Source: Tribonema minus (Eukaryota > Sar > Xanthophyceae > Tribonematales > Tribonemataceae). From it: a DNA stretch of 64,000 bases. The DNA is taken from positions 496,001 through 560,000 of the forward strand of contig JAFCMP010000527.1 of the NCBI GenBank assembly GCA_017506865.1. Direction: 5' to 3'. A model generated the notes under the pieces. The model searched no databases. It worked only from the letters and a program-made list of their open reading frames with translations, and was not told the origin of the DNA. This document shows positions 1 to 13,400 of this stretch, piece by piece; the stretch's first letter is position 1; every line of letters begins with the position of its first letter. The translations under genes were made by a program, and so were the position numbers.

Positions 1-256
1 TGTTTGAAAAAAATTCCTGACTATGTCTGCAACGCTGCTCAAGCAACCAAGTGCAAAGTATTGTCACAGGAGCACATGCGCCTCACCATGCATCAGGATC
101 CAGGGCCCATATACGCTGGCTTTTCTCGGCCGCAAGACTTTGTTGCAGCTCAACCTTCCACCTGCCTTCTTTGTTGTTAATCTGCGAACGTCACCTGTGC
201 ATGCCATTTCACGAGGATAAACATATGTGTGTCCGTTGCTGTGCTGAGCATGTCAC

Positions 257-3200
257 CTGCTTTTTTCGGCGTCAAGTAGTTCTTGAAGTTCCGCAGCACG
301 CTCAGGGGCAGCCAGGCACGGCCTTAGAGTCCTTTCGTGCTTTCTGCGCGTGGCCTCCAGTGCCTGATCCAGTGAAAAGGCAAGTGGTAAGGCGCTGAAA
401 GAGTGGCAGCGCATGATGTGGAGTTGCAATTCTTAGAGCATGAGATTGGCTTGTCAGTACTTCACGTGTTCACTGCATGATGCTTGTCTGCAATACTGCT
501 CAACTGAAGTGCAATTGAAGCACACGTCGAACTTCTGCAGTGTCATGCAAGGAAACACACGAAAAGACGGCGCCAGGACCATATTCATATCCCGGATGGC
601 ATGCAGCCATGGCCTGCTGCGGTAAGCCAGTCGGCATTTTGATCTCAAAATACGTGTTGGGCGCGTGGCACCCTAACTCAGCACGCAGACAGCCGGTGCT
701 CAAGGAATTCTCGTGGCAAAACATCCCTCGCTGCACGGCAAAAAACTGACTTCATGAATACACATCCAGACGTGGCACCGAGCGTCTGTCATGCAAAATT
801 ATCTGCAGCATGAGAAACCTCCAGCTACAACGTTACAATTTAGGCGGAAGGAAGGATGCGACCAGCCCACAGATTGCCCATGAGGTGAAACAAATAGCCT
901 CGCATAACAGTGTACAATATACCACTGAGTACATCAAGGTGTTGCTGTATGACTTTCATCTGTGCTGTGCTCTGTAGCTGTGTGCCTGGCAACACCACTG
1001 CATGTATTGGCACCACACTCAGGCACGAATTCCACTAGTTTTGTAGTCAAATTACTGAGGTTCACAACCGACAGTTCACCTGGCTATGTACACATACTGC
1101 TGTAGGTTTACGGCTCACGAATCGGGCAACATACAATTTGCGCACCTGTAAGGATCGGGCCATGTCTTTTCGCGTCGCGTCCTGTGTGACTTGAAATCTT
1201 GCGCGAGTTCGCGTGCATGCGTCAACAAGGGCCAGGACGGGTGCGCCCGCCGTGCCAGTGCTCAGCATCCCGGCTATGTCGCAGCCAGCCTGTGACCGTT
1301 GGTTGACATAAGGGTAACAGAGGGGCATTGAAATTGTAGAATGAGTGGATGGTCATAGCAGCTGCTGTGAGGGTTATTGGCCTGCCATTGGGCACCGGCA
1401 TGCACCATCATGAGCACTTGATCTTTGTTTATAACCTGCTCAGGCAGGTGTAGATTTGTGCATTTCACAAGCGGGGCGTCCACAACATGTGAAAGCAGAG
1501 GGCGACACACAAGCAGTCTCAACTACAGCACAAAGTTTTCATGATGAATTAACTGGCGGATGCATGCCAAACATGTTGCACTGTCCCGTAGGTGAGGTTT
1601 TTTAGCGCGCACAGCGACAGAACAGTCAACAGCCTGAGTCTCGCATATCATATATGTCATTTGCAGTAGCCCCAATCTCATTCCTGCACTGCTGTGACCT
1701 GTGCCTGGCTTATCAACGTAGTTTGTTGGTTGTTGGCGGTATTAGTGTGCCACCTAGGTTGAAGGAGGCTCTACACGACATATATAGCAACGAGCACTTG
1801 AAGCTGATTCATCACGAGTGATGCGCACCTGAAGTGGGGGCTGCTTGGCAATGAGCCCTTCCAGACGCACTGCTTGTTGCCGAAGCCGACCAGTAGCTGC
1901 AACGAGAGCAAGTCATGGTTGGCATGAGTATGGTGCATCACACGACCCCTTGTATTGGAGAAGTTATTGAGGTAACATGGCTTGTATGCTCAACCCCAAC
2001 AGCAACTCCATACGCCAATGGGTTGGTAGTACAGCGTGGTTCATGGAGGCGAATTCTACTGCTTCACCAGCAGCGTCTTGAAACGACAACGTGGGTACGC
2101 TCATGGTGCTCAGCTGTTGCTTGGAGTGTGCAGCGGTCACCTTGTATCAGCAGCCATGCGCTTGCAGGCAGTCGTGGTGTTGATGTTGTCATGCATTGCC
2201 ACACACCAACATCCGTGCAAGCGAAGATGCGGATCGAAGCATGCAGTCTGCATGAGGTGTCAACCCCTGCCTGAGACACTGTCCACGAAGGTACTTCGAA
2301 GTGCGTGATACCGTATCACTGATACGTACATGCAGCTTGGTGTCTGGCATGCGTCTCGGCGCACTCCCTGAGCCACCGCGCCAGGCTTTCCGTGACGCCG
2401 TCGTCACCCGTCAGCAGCTCCGGTCGACCCTGCGCATCAATCAGCAACATGCACCTGACGTCATGCCTCAGCTTCTCTTCTTACTAAACCAGCAAATGAA
2501 AGCGCGGCAGCAGGCCTTCAGGAACTGATAGCTTTGTGTTTGCTGCCGTTGAAAGGGAGCCTACAGAGCCCGTGGATGTTGTTGACAATTGCGCGTAAAA
2601 CCCACCATGGCAGCAGATCACAGCTTGATGGTGCTGTTCAGGCCTCAACTTCTGTTCAACCTATGACAAACTCTCCACCAGCATTGACTGTGAGCACATG
2701 ACGTCATTGTCTGTATACTTGCCCATACATGTTGTTACACATTGGCTACCCCGCTGATGAAAGTGCACAAAATTCCATTAGTTGGTGGATGCTCTCATGT
2801 ATTCTCACCTCGCTTGAGTAGAGTGCTTTTGTCTCTGCTATACACCGCTCCTTGAGCTGATCTAGTGCAGCGCCAAATGTCGCAGAGACTGGCATGAGTT
2901 GAAGACCTGGCTCCAGGCCCGTCAAGTCCTGGCAATGAGGTCAACAGAGCAGTAAGCATGAACAGGAGGCAAAGTCATGCCTCTGTTTATGTTCTCGCCA
3001 TGGTAACTAAATCATCGCTCCAAAATAAAAATATTGAGGCGGCGCGATGTGCCGGCAATGCTCCTGGCCAGGAGTGCAATGGTGGGTGCCTGGATAAGCT
3101 TTCTGGCACCACGAAGGTGTGCCTGTGAGGTGCTTTGTCACTTGTTCATCTGCTCTGATACTTCTTTATAAAGATGCGAGGTCATGCTGACTTTGTCACC

Positions 3201-4415
3201 CAGTGCAGATAAGCAGAAGTGGAAAGCATGATGAAGTTTACGAAGTACAACAGGTGCGGCCCACAAAGCTACCGTGACAGCTCAGGCAGTGCAAATTAGC
3301 CACCATGCAAGGGGGTCTACACAGCCGCGCTGCCTGCATTTTGAGCCTCAAAAACAACTGGAAGTTTGCAAACGCGCTGCACAGGCAAATGAGGCTGGTG
3401 TTGTGTAGCTACAACGCAGTGCATGCATTGATCATCACGATTGATTTTGCTGGCACTGCCCATACATTGGGTGCAGACACAAGCAGTCTACATCCACCGC
3501 AAAACCTTCAACCCAGACATCATCATGGGATAACAATGCGCTATCATGCAGCCCACATTACTGACCACCACAGTGTCCACGGCAGCACCGGCACCAGCAG
3601 CAGCAGCCGCGGCAGCTGCAGCACTCTTTCCAATGCTCGCTTTGGGGTTGGCTTTGGCTGCAGCGCCTGGTTTTGCTGCGCTGGCGCCAACAACGCTCGC
3701 TTTCTTGTGCGGCGGGGGCGCTGCTGTGGTAGCAAGAGCGGCGCTGACCGTGCTGTCAAGGCAAGCAGCAGAGCAAAAAAGCAGGTTTGGTGCTCAAGCT
3801 TTAAGCAAGTCTCTTCTTGATTTTTCACGAAGTACATAAGACCAGGAACATGAAACTTGCGACATTTGGTGCCAGCTGCTGCAGTTTGTTGTTTAAGCCT
3901 CAACACGAATACGCGCGCTGCTATGCAGGCATCTAGAGGTATACAACTTCAAAATGTCACACCGAACATGTCATGGCATAACACCAGCACTGCACTATTT
4001 CAAACTGCGCTGCATGATTCTACACCCTATGATAACCTCGTGTAAGAGGCATTCTAGACACAACATGCATAAACATGTGGTTGAAGCCCACAAGTCAATG
4101 TCCGCTGGCGCATGCAGATCTTGAGCGGTCACGCGTGTGTACACACGCCGTCACACATTTCTGCGTACCATGCTGGCGGAGGGCAGGCATCATCTGGATC
4201 CGCCCCGGGGGGGCGGCTGAAATCTATCAGCTCCGCAGCAGGCAGACACGACAGGTAGCGCCCGCGGCGGTAGATGCCCACTCGCAGTGACATCAGGCAC
4301 CGTCGCACCCTGGCTGACAGGGGCAGTGTGTCATCAGTGAGTGAGCCGGTGGCGCTGCTGCCTCTGCGGTCGATGCTGGTGGTGCCGCTGCTGCTTCCGT
4401 TGGCAGAGTCGCCGC
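257..4415 (-). CDS. Large helical gene, block 6 (3'-most exons in window)
   Basis: Exons: 4169-4415, 3566-3752, 2809-2928, 2330-2471, 1146-1289 and 257-363. Exon 4169-4415 joins 4839-4978 in phase and encodes a Ser/Gly linker followed by RVRRCLMSLRVGIYRRGRYL. If its GTACGC donor at 4168 is not used, the frame ends at TGA 4129-4131, which would make this the C-terminus. The splice is preferred because the two leftover bases fit 3566-3752 exactly, and 2809-2928 follows in phase. Exon 3566-3752 is an Ala/Lys/Pro linker. Exon 2330-2471 has a weak acceptor but non-repetitive, globular-looking sequence (VRCMLLIDAQGRPELLTGDD). Exon 257-363 is charged helix (LEATRRKHERTLRP). The gene leaves the window to the left. 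Confidence 0.5.
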
Positions 4416-7400
4416 CTGGTGCAGATGAGCAGTGCGGCACCAGTAAGGGTGAGCACATGGGTGCATTGAGAAAGCGGCATTTGGCACTGCTGCGCACACT
4501 CTTGTATATTGCACACACACTTGGTGAGGCGCAGTTATCTGCATGGTGGCAGCGCACAAAGAGTTATTGTGCATTGATTACCAATTCATGTTCACACACC
4601 CTCACAGCTGCCAGCACCATGTGTCCGCCACAGCCGCCCTGCAAGTATGTGTAGAAGATAATTGATGCTGAGCCCATACCCTGCACATTTTCTGAACATC
4701 CAAGATTTTGAACAGTAATCAGGGCAGACAACGAGCTTCGCACTCGCTTCGACACCATCAAAGCCGTTGCACCTGCTAAGCAAACTTGAAGTACTGAAGT
4801 TAAACAGTACAATCCAGCAACCCTGATAGCATACATACCCTCAGTACAGTAGACGTTGAGCGCTGAGGCGGCTCCCTCCTCCACCATGCCCTGCAGGGAG
4901 TCCAGCAGGCCGTCAATAACACCGCAGCAGCGCTCATCTAGCGCCACCGCCGCGCGCAGATGCTCCTGCGCCGCCCTTCTGGGGGCACCATATATCTGAA
5001 GTTCACAAGGGGGGGAAGTGGCGGTGATGATGATCAGCAAACTTCAAGATTGCAGATGTGCAGACTCGCGCAGAGCAGAAGTTCGGCACCCGCCTGCGCT
5101 GCCAGAGAGGTACGACAGGGTCGTGCTGCACATGGAAAGGCCTGTGCAGTGTGTTGATGCGCGTGGTCCACCACAACTGGTCAGGATCAGCACCGACGCG
5201 AGGAGCGAATGCAAAGGCAACGTCCTGCGTTAGGAAAGTTTGGCTGGCACAATGGGTACTTCGATTGCAGAATATGGCAAAAAGCTCCAAATACATGTTT
5301 TCATATCACAATGCAAATTTTGTCTGCAAATCTGTGCGTCAAGCACATGGTGTGCATGGATGCCAATACCCACCTTTCCGAGGCCTTCGCGCAGGCTGAG
5401 CTCCTTGAGACTCGCTGCGCGTGCCTGTTGAAAGGCCTCTACGCCCTCCAGCGCATGCGCTTGCTGCTCTTGCACACCCTGAGCTGCTGCGATGCACCTG
5501 CAAACACACAGACATGTACACACATATTGCAGCATGATGTGCTCGATGAGGCCATGTGGTGGAGAGCGGTGCAGTGGGGAGGTTGAGCAGTAAACACGGG
5601 CTGCAATACTTCACAGATGCAGGCAACAGATGGACTCCATCGGACCGTTCTGATCTGCTGGAACTGCTGACTGCACATACTTGAAGTATCCAATGGACTT
5701 GAATGGATTGCTTTTGAGGTCCTGTAGTACACATTCTTGATCAGAATAGGTTGCTAACTGTCTTAACTTGCCCCTTGGTCATCCTCATCCCTTTTGTAAA
5801 AAAACTGACGGTACTGTAAGGTTAGAAAGCATGGCGAGGGCATGATGTTGAAACAACACATTATGGCAAAAAGACATGTGCATCATATTTCAGACTTGAA
5901 GCGAATCAAACGAAAGATATGAGCAGAAGTACAAGGCAGTTACGTTTGCTGTAAACCACCCGTACTTTGAGGCCCAAAAGTGAAGTTGAAGATTGGTTCT
6001 TGAAGTACCTGGCTCTCATCTCCATCACTGCAGCCCGTGATGCTTGCAGCTGCTGCGACACAAGGTCTATCTCTTGCTCGCTGTAGTCGCCACCCTGTCA
6101 GTGCAAGCAGAGATAAACGAGTCGCATGCGGCAAATGAGCCCTTCGGCAAACGCGCTACAATGCCTTTGAGGGAGAAGCAAAAGGCGCTCCGGCAAGCAG
6201 CAGCAATGGCTCTCATGCACAGTAGCAGAAATTGTGAATGCAAGGCATGTTCAATATGCCGCAACATGAAACATGCAGACGGCGGTACATACCATATACA
6301 GTGGCCGGCAGTGGTTTGAACCATGTGTGAGTCACAACCCTTACCTGCGCAAAGACCCTGCACGACCGCAGTGAGTCATCGCACAGCTTCAGCAGTCGAG
6401 CCTGTTCCTCCTCTGCCACAGAACAGAGCAGAGCATGGCGGTAGGGCATGGTCATATGTGCAAATGAAAGCAGGTTTCAGCTGGACGGCACAAGTGGGCA
6501 GTGAGCAGCAGCTTCTTGATACACCAGAGCGCTACAGTACCCAATGCAAACTCTTTCATTGCGTGATTTGACAACCGAAGCCAATGTGGGCACTGGTAAG
6601 TAGTGTCAATGTGCCAGAGCTACAGAGCAATGCTGCCCCAATCATGAGCGTGTTGCTGTCATTGCAATTCAACAATGCAATACCTGGCCGCTGATGAACG
6701 CTGCTATCCGCCACGTGATGGCAGGCTTGAAAAGCACACCAACTTGAGCAGGTATCACATCATTGCCGATGCGGGATGTTCAATGTCCTGCATGATGTTA
6801 CATCACAATATGCTGGATGCACCTCATACGCATGCAAAGGAGCAGTCAGAGTGGCCACCAACTGATGCTCGCTGCAGATGCAATGCACTAGTTGCGCGAG
6901 CAGTGAGCCGGCAGCTCCACTTTACAAGTATATGCACCGCTGCACCGAAGTCAATGCTTTGTGACTGCAGCGAAGTACCTCAAAGCACAGTAAATTGTGT
7001 GAAGTCCGCTTCCAAGACTGAATGCGGCCAAACACTTCAAACCATATATTATGATTACTCATGCGTTCCCGCTCCTGACGGCTCGTACCTGATGTGTGCT
7101 GCAGTTTGATGATTGCGGCAGCAGCGCTCGCTGCGAAGTCTGTAGCTGCGCGCTTAGCACGCGCCTCTGCGCCTTGCAGCGCCGCCTCGCTCTCCAGTGA
7201 GGGGAGGCTGGATTGGAGCTGGGCCAGCTGCACAGCGCCACACCAGCAGCCCAAGACAAAATTGTTGAGCACTGCTGGAAGTGCATATGATTGTGTGCAT
7301 GCATCAGCGAAACTAATCAAATGGCTGCATAGAGGAGGGTCATATCACTCTCGCTCCGAGTTAGGCGCGGTTTTTACGAAGTGTACTGTAGCGTTAGCGA

Positions 7401-10400
7401 TTGCTCAAGCAGGTTCAGACAGGGGCGATATGCACGTGTGCGCATTGCTTCGCGCAAACACTTGAGCCTCCAGCCATCGCTCACCAAAAATCGGCAGCAC
7501 GCCATTTGCCGTTCGTTGCCCAAAATGCTGGCAGGTTGTCAGGCTTGTTCAGCGCAAACAACGAGAATCAATGGCCATTGAAAGGCTTCAAAAAGGGCAG
7601 CTAGTGCTTTGAAGCGGCAGCACGTTTTCATCATGGCACATAAACAAGACAGTGGTCAGGCGTGTTGGCCTACCTTGGCAGTAAACGCTTGGACCTGCTT
7701 CTGTGCCAGACCAATGGCCGTGGTGAATGCCGCTTCACACACCTCAACGCGCTCTTGCAGCTGCCGCGAGAACCTGAGTTTGGCGGGGGTAGTCGAGCAT
7801 GTCAAGTATTTTTATGCATGCAATGATGTTAATATTTTGATAATGGTGAGTCGTGTGCTCTTGCAGCTACCCATTCACGTTATCCTGCTTGTGGAGTACT
7901 TTAGGGACAGGGTTGATTGTGCACGTGTTCCTGAGACAGATGCCCTTGGCCAAATTGTGCGCTATTGCAGCTGCCATGTGATTCTGGTTGAGGTATACTT
8001 GAGGGACATTAGTCAAGCACTATGACCTCCTTCAAAGCGTTGGTCAACTTGTCGGTGACAAAGTGATCAATGCTTCACGAAACGCACTTTCTTGATGTAG
8101 CTTGAATGCCGCGCACCTGCGTGCCTTGGCTCTGCTGGCCCAGAGAGCTCCCCCTCCCTGGGTTGCACTTCAACGCTCATCATGTGATCGGAAAGTACGC
8201 AATTGCTGACAAGTCTATGTGCTTGATGTCCCCCAAAGTGCCGATGTGATGCTATGCACGATCACTACGCACCTGCGTGCCTTGGCCCTGTGCTCTTAAT
8301 CTCCATTAATGCCAATGCTAATCGTGATCAGTACACACCTGCGTGCCTTGACCCTGTGCGCCGACAGCTGCCCCCTTCAACACTCAGTACATGTTGAAAG
8401 GCCTTGTGCATGCTGAGCATGTGCCCACTGTCCCACTAAGTGCCAGATTGAATACTATTAATGACGACGCACCTGCGTACCGTGGCCCTGTGCTCACTGT
8501 CCCCGACCATAAGTGCCAATGCTATTCACAACTACTACGCACCTGCGTGCCTTGGCCCTGTGCGCCGACAGCTCCCCCTCCCTGGGCTGCACTTCAACAC
8601 TCTGCACGTTATGGGAGGGTTCGCGATTGCTGACTACAGTAGTCCATGTGCTTGTGGTCTCACTGCGTGCTGATCTAATGCTATGCACGATCACTGCATA
8701 CCTGAGCGCCTTGGCCCTGTGCGCCGACAGCTCTCCCTCCCTGGGCTGGCGCGCGCCCACTTCTAGGCGCCCGCGGCGCGGCCAGTGCGTGCGCAGCCTC
8801 TCCTCCAGTTCTGCCATGTAACCCTCCTGCAAATTGTACGCAAAGCGAAGTCATGCACAGTTGTTGAATAGTCTGCGCAGGCGATTGCACGTTGCTTTGA
8901 GCATTTCTGCCTTCATCGAGCACATCTTGGCATTGTCTCCAGCGCAACGACAATGTGGCCTTTGATATGAACCGCATTGTTGAATTGAGCGGGGCATATG
9001 TCTTGGTGACTATGTGCCATAGAAAACAACAAAAAGTCTAGAAGGTCTGTTCTCAGACTGGCAAATTCAAAGTATACACACAATTGAAACATGCATGTTC
9101 ATGATGGCCAACCTATGGAAGCGTGCACCCTTACTGTACCATCAAAGGCTCGTTCACGGCCCAATGCCAATCTTGGACTTGCCTGCTTCTCTGAGCACTG
9201 CTGCTTTGCACTGGAGACCCTCTCTGTGCCGGCCGCAATTGCCGTGGGCACAAGCGCGTTGCGCATGGAAGTGACCAGTTGAGCCTGTCACCAGCAAAAC
9301 ACAAAAGCCAAGTTTACACTTACACATAAACAGCATGGTCCGTGAGTAGGAAAGCTTGGTGGAAGTGCATCTTATGAGGTGCGCACTGGAAGAATGCGCA
9401 GCAAAAAGTTTAGATGACTCGGAACACATGCCAAGGCGCCCTGTGTGATGCTCTTCGCCTGCAGCCAGAAATAGAGGAGGATATTCGTATGCAAACTGCA
9501 CTCCGTGTGCCGTTGATGCAAGACCTCACACAGCACACCAAGGCATCAGCTCACGGGGCGGGTGATGGGCAGTGCAGCAAAGTCTGTGTCTGAGCTGTCG
9601 GTTGGTGATGCAGTGTCAAGCCAACGCCTGCATTTCGGCTGCATGTAGACATTTGAGGCATAACATACGCAGTCTCTCCTGGGGCTCTGATGACATCGCA
9701 TGCACGCGTACACGCAGATAATTGGATGCTATGCCAGAAACCTCTTGGTCAATCGTTGCATGCCCCACGCAGCAAGCTAAGTATGCATCACGGCAGATTG
9801 GAACCTGCCTTCAAGAAATACTTCTATAGCGCGAACCCACCACTGGAGTGCACATGACTTTTGAGTGTCAACATGCAACCGGGCTCGCTTGCAATCCTGA
9901 CAGAATTGGTGTGCTGTGACCCAATCTTAACCCTTGGCCCTACAAATTGCGCCTGGGGGGCCTGATGCAACCGTCTTCGGGACTTGATCAATGTAGCAAT
10001 GACAGTCATCTCTGTGTGTGCAGCGTAGAGTTGGTACTGTGTGGGAAGTCCACCATGAGACAATGTGGAGAATGAGTACGTGATTTTTAACTACTGGTGC
10101 AACAATCGTGTTCAGATGGTACTTCAGCCTGCGCCCTCATCAACTCTCCCCCTGCCACAGCTGCGCTTACATCAAGGCAGGCATTGACTATTGCATTTGA
10201 ACAAAGCGGCATCCTGGTGGTACTTGTAAGCATTTCCCGCAACACTCTTGAACCCAGTAATGTGCACCGCACGTTACGATCCGGGATGCACAGTACAAGC
10301 GTGTCAAATGCTCCAACCACCAACTGCCACTGAAGCGGATGGGGGCATTCAACGTACCAGCTGATCTTCAGGGATTGCCGTTGCTTCAGCGGTGAGCACA

Positions 10401-13400
10401 AAAGGCTGGCCATCTGTGTGCAGCGGCACTCGTCTGGCTTCCTCCCTGTCACAGAAGCATAGCAACAGGAACCGTTCGCCGAGCGTTCAACTTCATGTAC
10501 CAAATGGCTGATGGGCTGTGGGGGCATCCACCTCACACAATAGGACAAATTCACAACATGTTATTTAATGGCAGCAGCCCTGAGCGTTTGTGGACGAGGG
10601 AGAATGTTATGTTCCCAGCCTTGGCCGCGATTGCTGCTTGCGGGCTGCATTCGGCATTTCTCTGTGTTGAAACTGCACGCTGGGCTACTAGCCATTCTTG
10701 CGCTGAATGTTGCTGCAGTCGTTTCAGTTCAGGGGCAGACATCAATTGGGTCACCATTGCGTGCAGATACTTCCTCCTGATGCAAGTCTGACTCTTGCCT
10801 TATGGAATGACTTCATTGGCAGGGCTGAATCGGCCACGGTTCAGCTTAACGCACTCCAAGGTGAGAACTGCTCCTTCCCTCGAGGTTTGTGTCACATGCT
10901 GCTTCCGAGGACCAGTGTTACTAGCAGAAGGTGCCATCAGAACGTACCCCCTCCCGAATGAACGAGGCTTGCAGCTGGATCTAGGGCCAGGGCTAGAAAC
11001 AAGAAAGCGTGGATGTACCTGCGCGCGCGCACTGCCGCGTGTCGATCGGCTGAGCGTTGCTGATAATCCGCCAGGGCTCGCGCATAGGCCTCCTTGGGAG
11101 GAAGTACAGGCGCTGAACACAGCAGTATGCGGTCAGCAGTTGAAGCGGGCAGTTTGTGGTGAGCGGCTCATGTGCTGCAGCGGTAGCAGTTGAGTGCACA
11201 TGTGTTGCAGGGGCAGATGTCAGTTACTACCGATTGTTCTGGCGTGAGAGTGAGGGATAGCCGTATGTTACCATATCCGTACGTATGGACTTGTATTTAT
11301 AAAGGCCCAAGGGAGGCCAGGTTGCCTATGCAATCGAAAAGCTTGCGTCAACGCAGCAGCCTAGTCTGCGCTGTGCCCTAGGAGTTTGGATACCGGCGCC
11401 GCAACACAGCCCAGCATTCGCGCTCCACGTGTGTATGCCATGACGCGCTCCGCCAACTCCCGCGCCAGCGATATGCTCAGCTCAATGTGGATCTGACGCT
11501 TAGCTAACCCGGCCTTGCGTAACACATCTGCCTTCCCCCCCCCTGAGCACAGTGCTGAGTGCATTGCCAACTCCTGAACAAAAAGGCTTGTCTGCTTGCC
11601 CAGCCGTCCGTACACGTAGTACCTTTTGGTATGTACCAGCCTCCAGTAATATGCTGAGCGCAGTTTTGACTGCTAGTAGCAGTCATAGATTGCGCACGTT
11701 GGGGCACAGACTGCATTGCGCTTCAGAAAGAGACGTTTGCTGTTGAGGTCCCATGAATAAGTAATTGCCGGTGCGCAGAAGTGCACTGGTTCATAGCAAA
11801 GCAGACACAAATGTCTGTTTAAGCAACAACGATGTCGCCTACATGATTGCTTGCCCTCGTATGCTTCTGGTGGCTCTAAGATAGACAACAGGTTGGCATC
11901 ACCTCTGCCCATGGTCGAATTCCATCTCATGTCACTGCCAGTTGTCATGGCCAGCTGTGCTCTGCGCATGGCGACTCTGATGGCAAAAGCGAACCGACAA
12001 CCCAACAAACAAGCATCTCAAGAGGCTTGCTTACACTGATCAGGCCGTCACCCTGTGACACTCGGTGATATCAAGGTGCTGGGGATGGGTCTGGAATCAC
12101 CCAAAAGCCAGATGCAGTTCTGGTGTTTACCTCTCACCACCATCAAAGCACAAGCAGGTAACCACCGGAATACAATTGCTGAAGCCTTATGCCGCTGCTG
12201 AAGGCTGCACAAGTCGTAGCGGCTGCTGCTGGCCGGGTTTTGCCGTCATGCTTCAGGCATACGCACAGCAGTTGAATGGCAGACAAGAGCGACTCACCCT
12301 TGGCTGCCTCAGCTGCCGCTGCCGCCGCCGCTGCGGCTGCAGCCTTGCCTGCAGAAATGGGCACCAGTCAATGACAATGAGGATGATTATCAGCAAGCAG
12401 CAACACGCTGGCGGCTACAAGCTTGTGTGATTATCAAGGCGTTAAGTTCAGCATTGATGAGCTTAAGAGCCGTGGGTGCCCAGCGTGCAGAAACAGTGAA
12501 CTGGGGTCCACACAGACCGCCAAGTGGCGTATCATGGTGATGCATACAAGAAAGCCAGGCTTGCTTGTTCCCCAAGAAGAAGCGGATTTGGCAGCCAACA
12601 TCCGGTTAAGCGCAGGCCAGCTGCACGTCAACCCTGCCTCAAACCAGAATCCCATCTTGAAGCGCCTTGCTGTAGCTTTTTGCAGGCGTGCTCTCAATTC
12701 AGCATACGCAATGTGGGTCAGAGGTCATTGTTGTGGCACACGCTTCTGAAAGATATCTAATCAGCACTCAAAAGCCCTTGCATGACATGTCACGGTATGG
12801 TAGTCTAAAGCATATGTGTGGATTTGCTGGTCCAATCCAGCGTCGCTGTGCCATCGTTCATACAGGCAATACTGAGTCCAGAAGCCTTGAAGTCTTCAAG
12901 GCAAGCAGGGGGTATGAACGCGCTTTTTCCCCCTGGAAGTATACGCAATGCAAGCTGGTGTCCGCATGATGTCAACAAAGCTGGCACTGCACTAAGCGAA
13001 ATAAAAATTTGCAGTGGCATGCAACCATGGCATGCCGTCACCACCAAGTAACACTGGACAGTATTGCAGCGAGCCTCGAAAGATGCATCCAGACTCACTT
13101 GACCCTCAATCAAACACATGTACACCCTCTCCACTCAACTGCATCAGATAGCGGGGCCTGTCATGACCTACCCTCACCCTATAATCTGACACCTCCAGCA
13201 CTCTGTGCTCTGCCGGCGACAACGCACACAAAAAGCAAAACACCCACCCTTGGCCTTGGGCACAGGCTGCGGTGGCGGCAACGTGTCCGCAAGTGCCGCT
13301 GCTTGTTCCTCAGAAAGGTGCACAAAAGCCCGGTCCTGCCGGCGGAAGTACGCGGAACGCTCTTCCTCGGACGCCATTGCTTCTATCTGAGGAACGCACA

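Noticed and set aside
3546-3839. Ala/Leu-rich plus-strand ORF resembling a membrane protein
   Set aside because: It is the antisense of the Ala/Lys linker exon 3566-3752 of the large gene, which fits in phase on both sides.
4129-4168. Stop TGA at 4129 as the end of the large helical gene
   Set aside because: Kept only as an alternative. The GTACGC donor just before it leads in exact phase into 3566-3752 and then 2809-2928.
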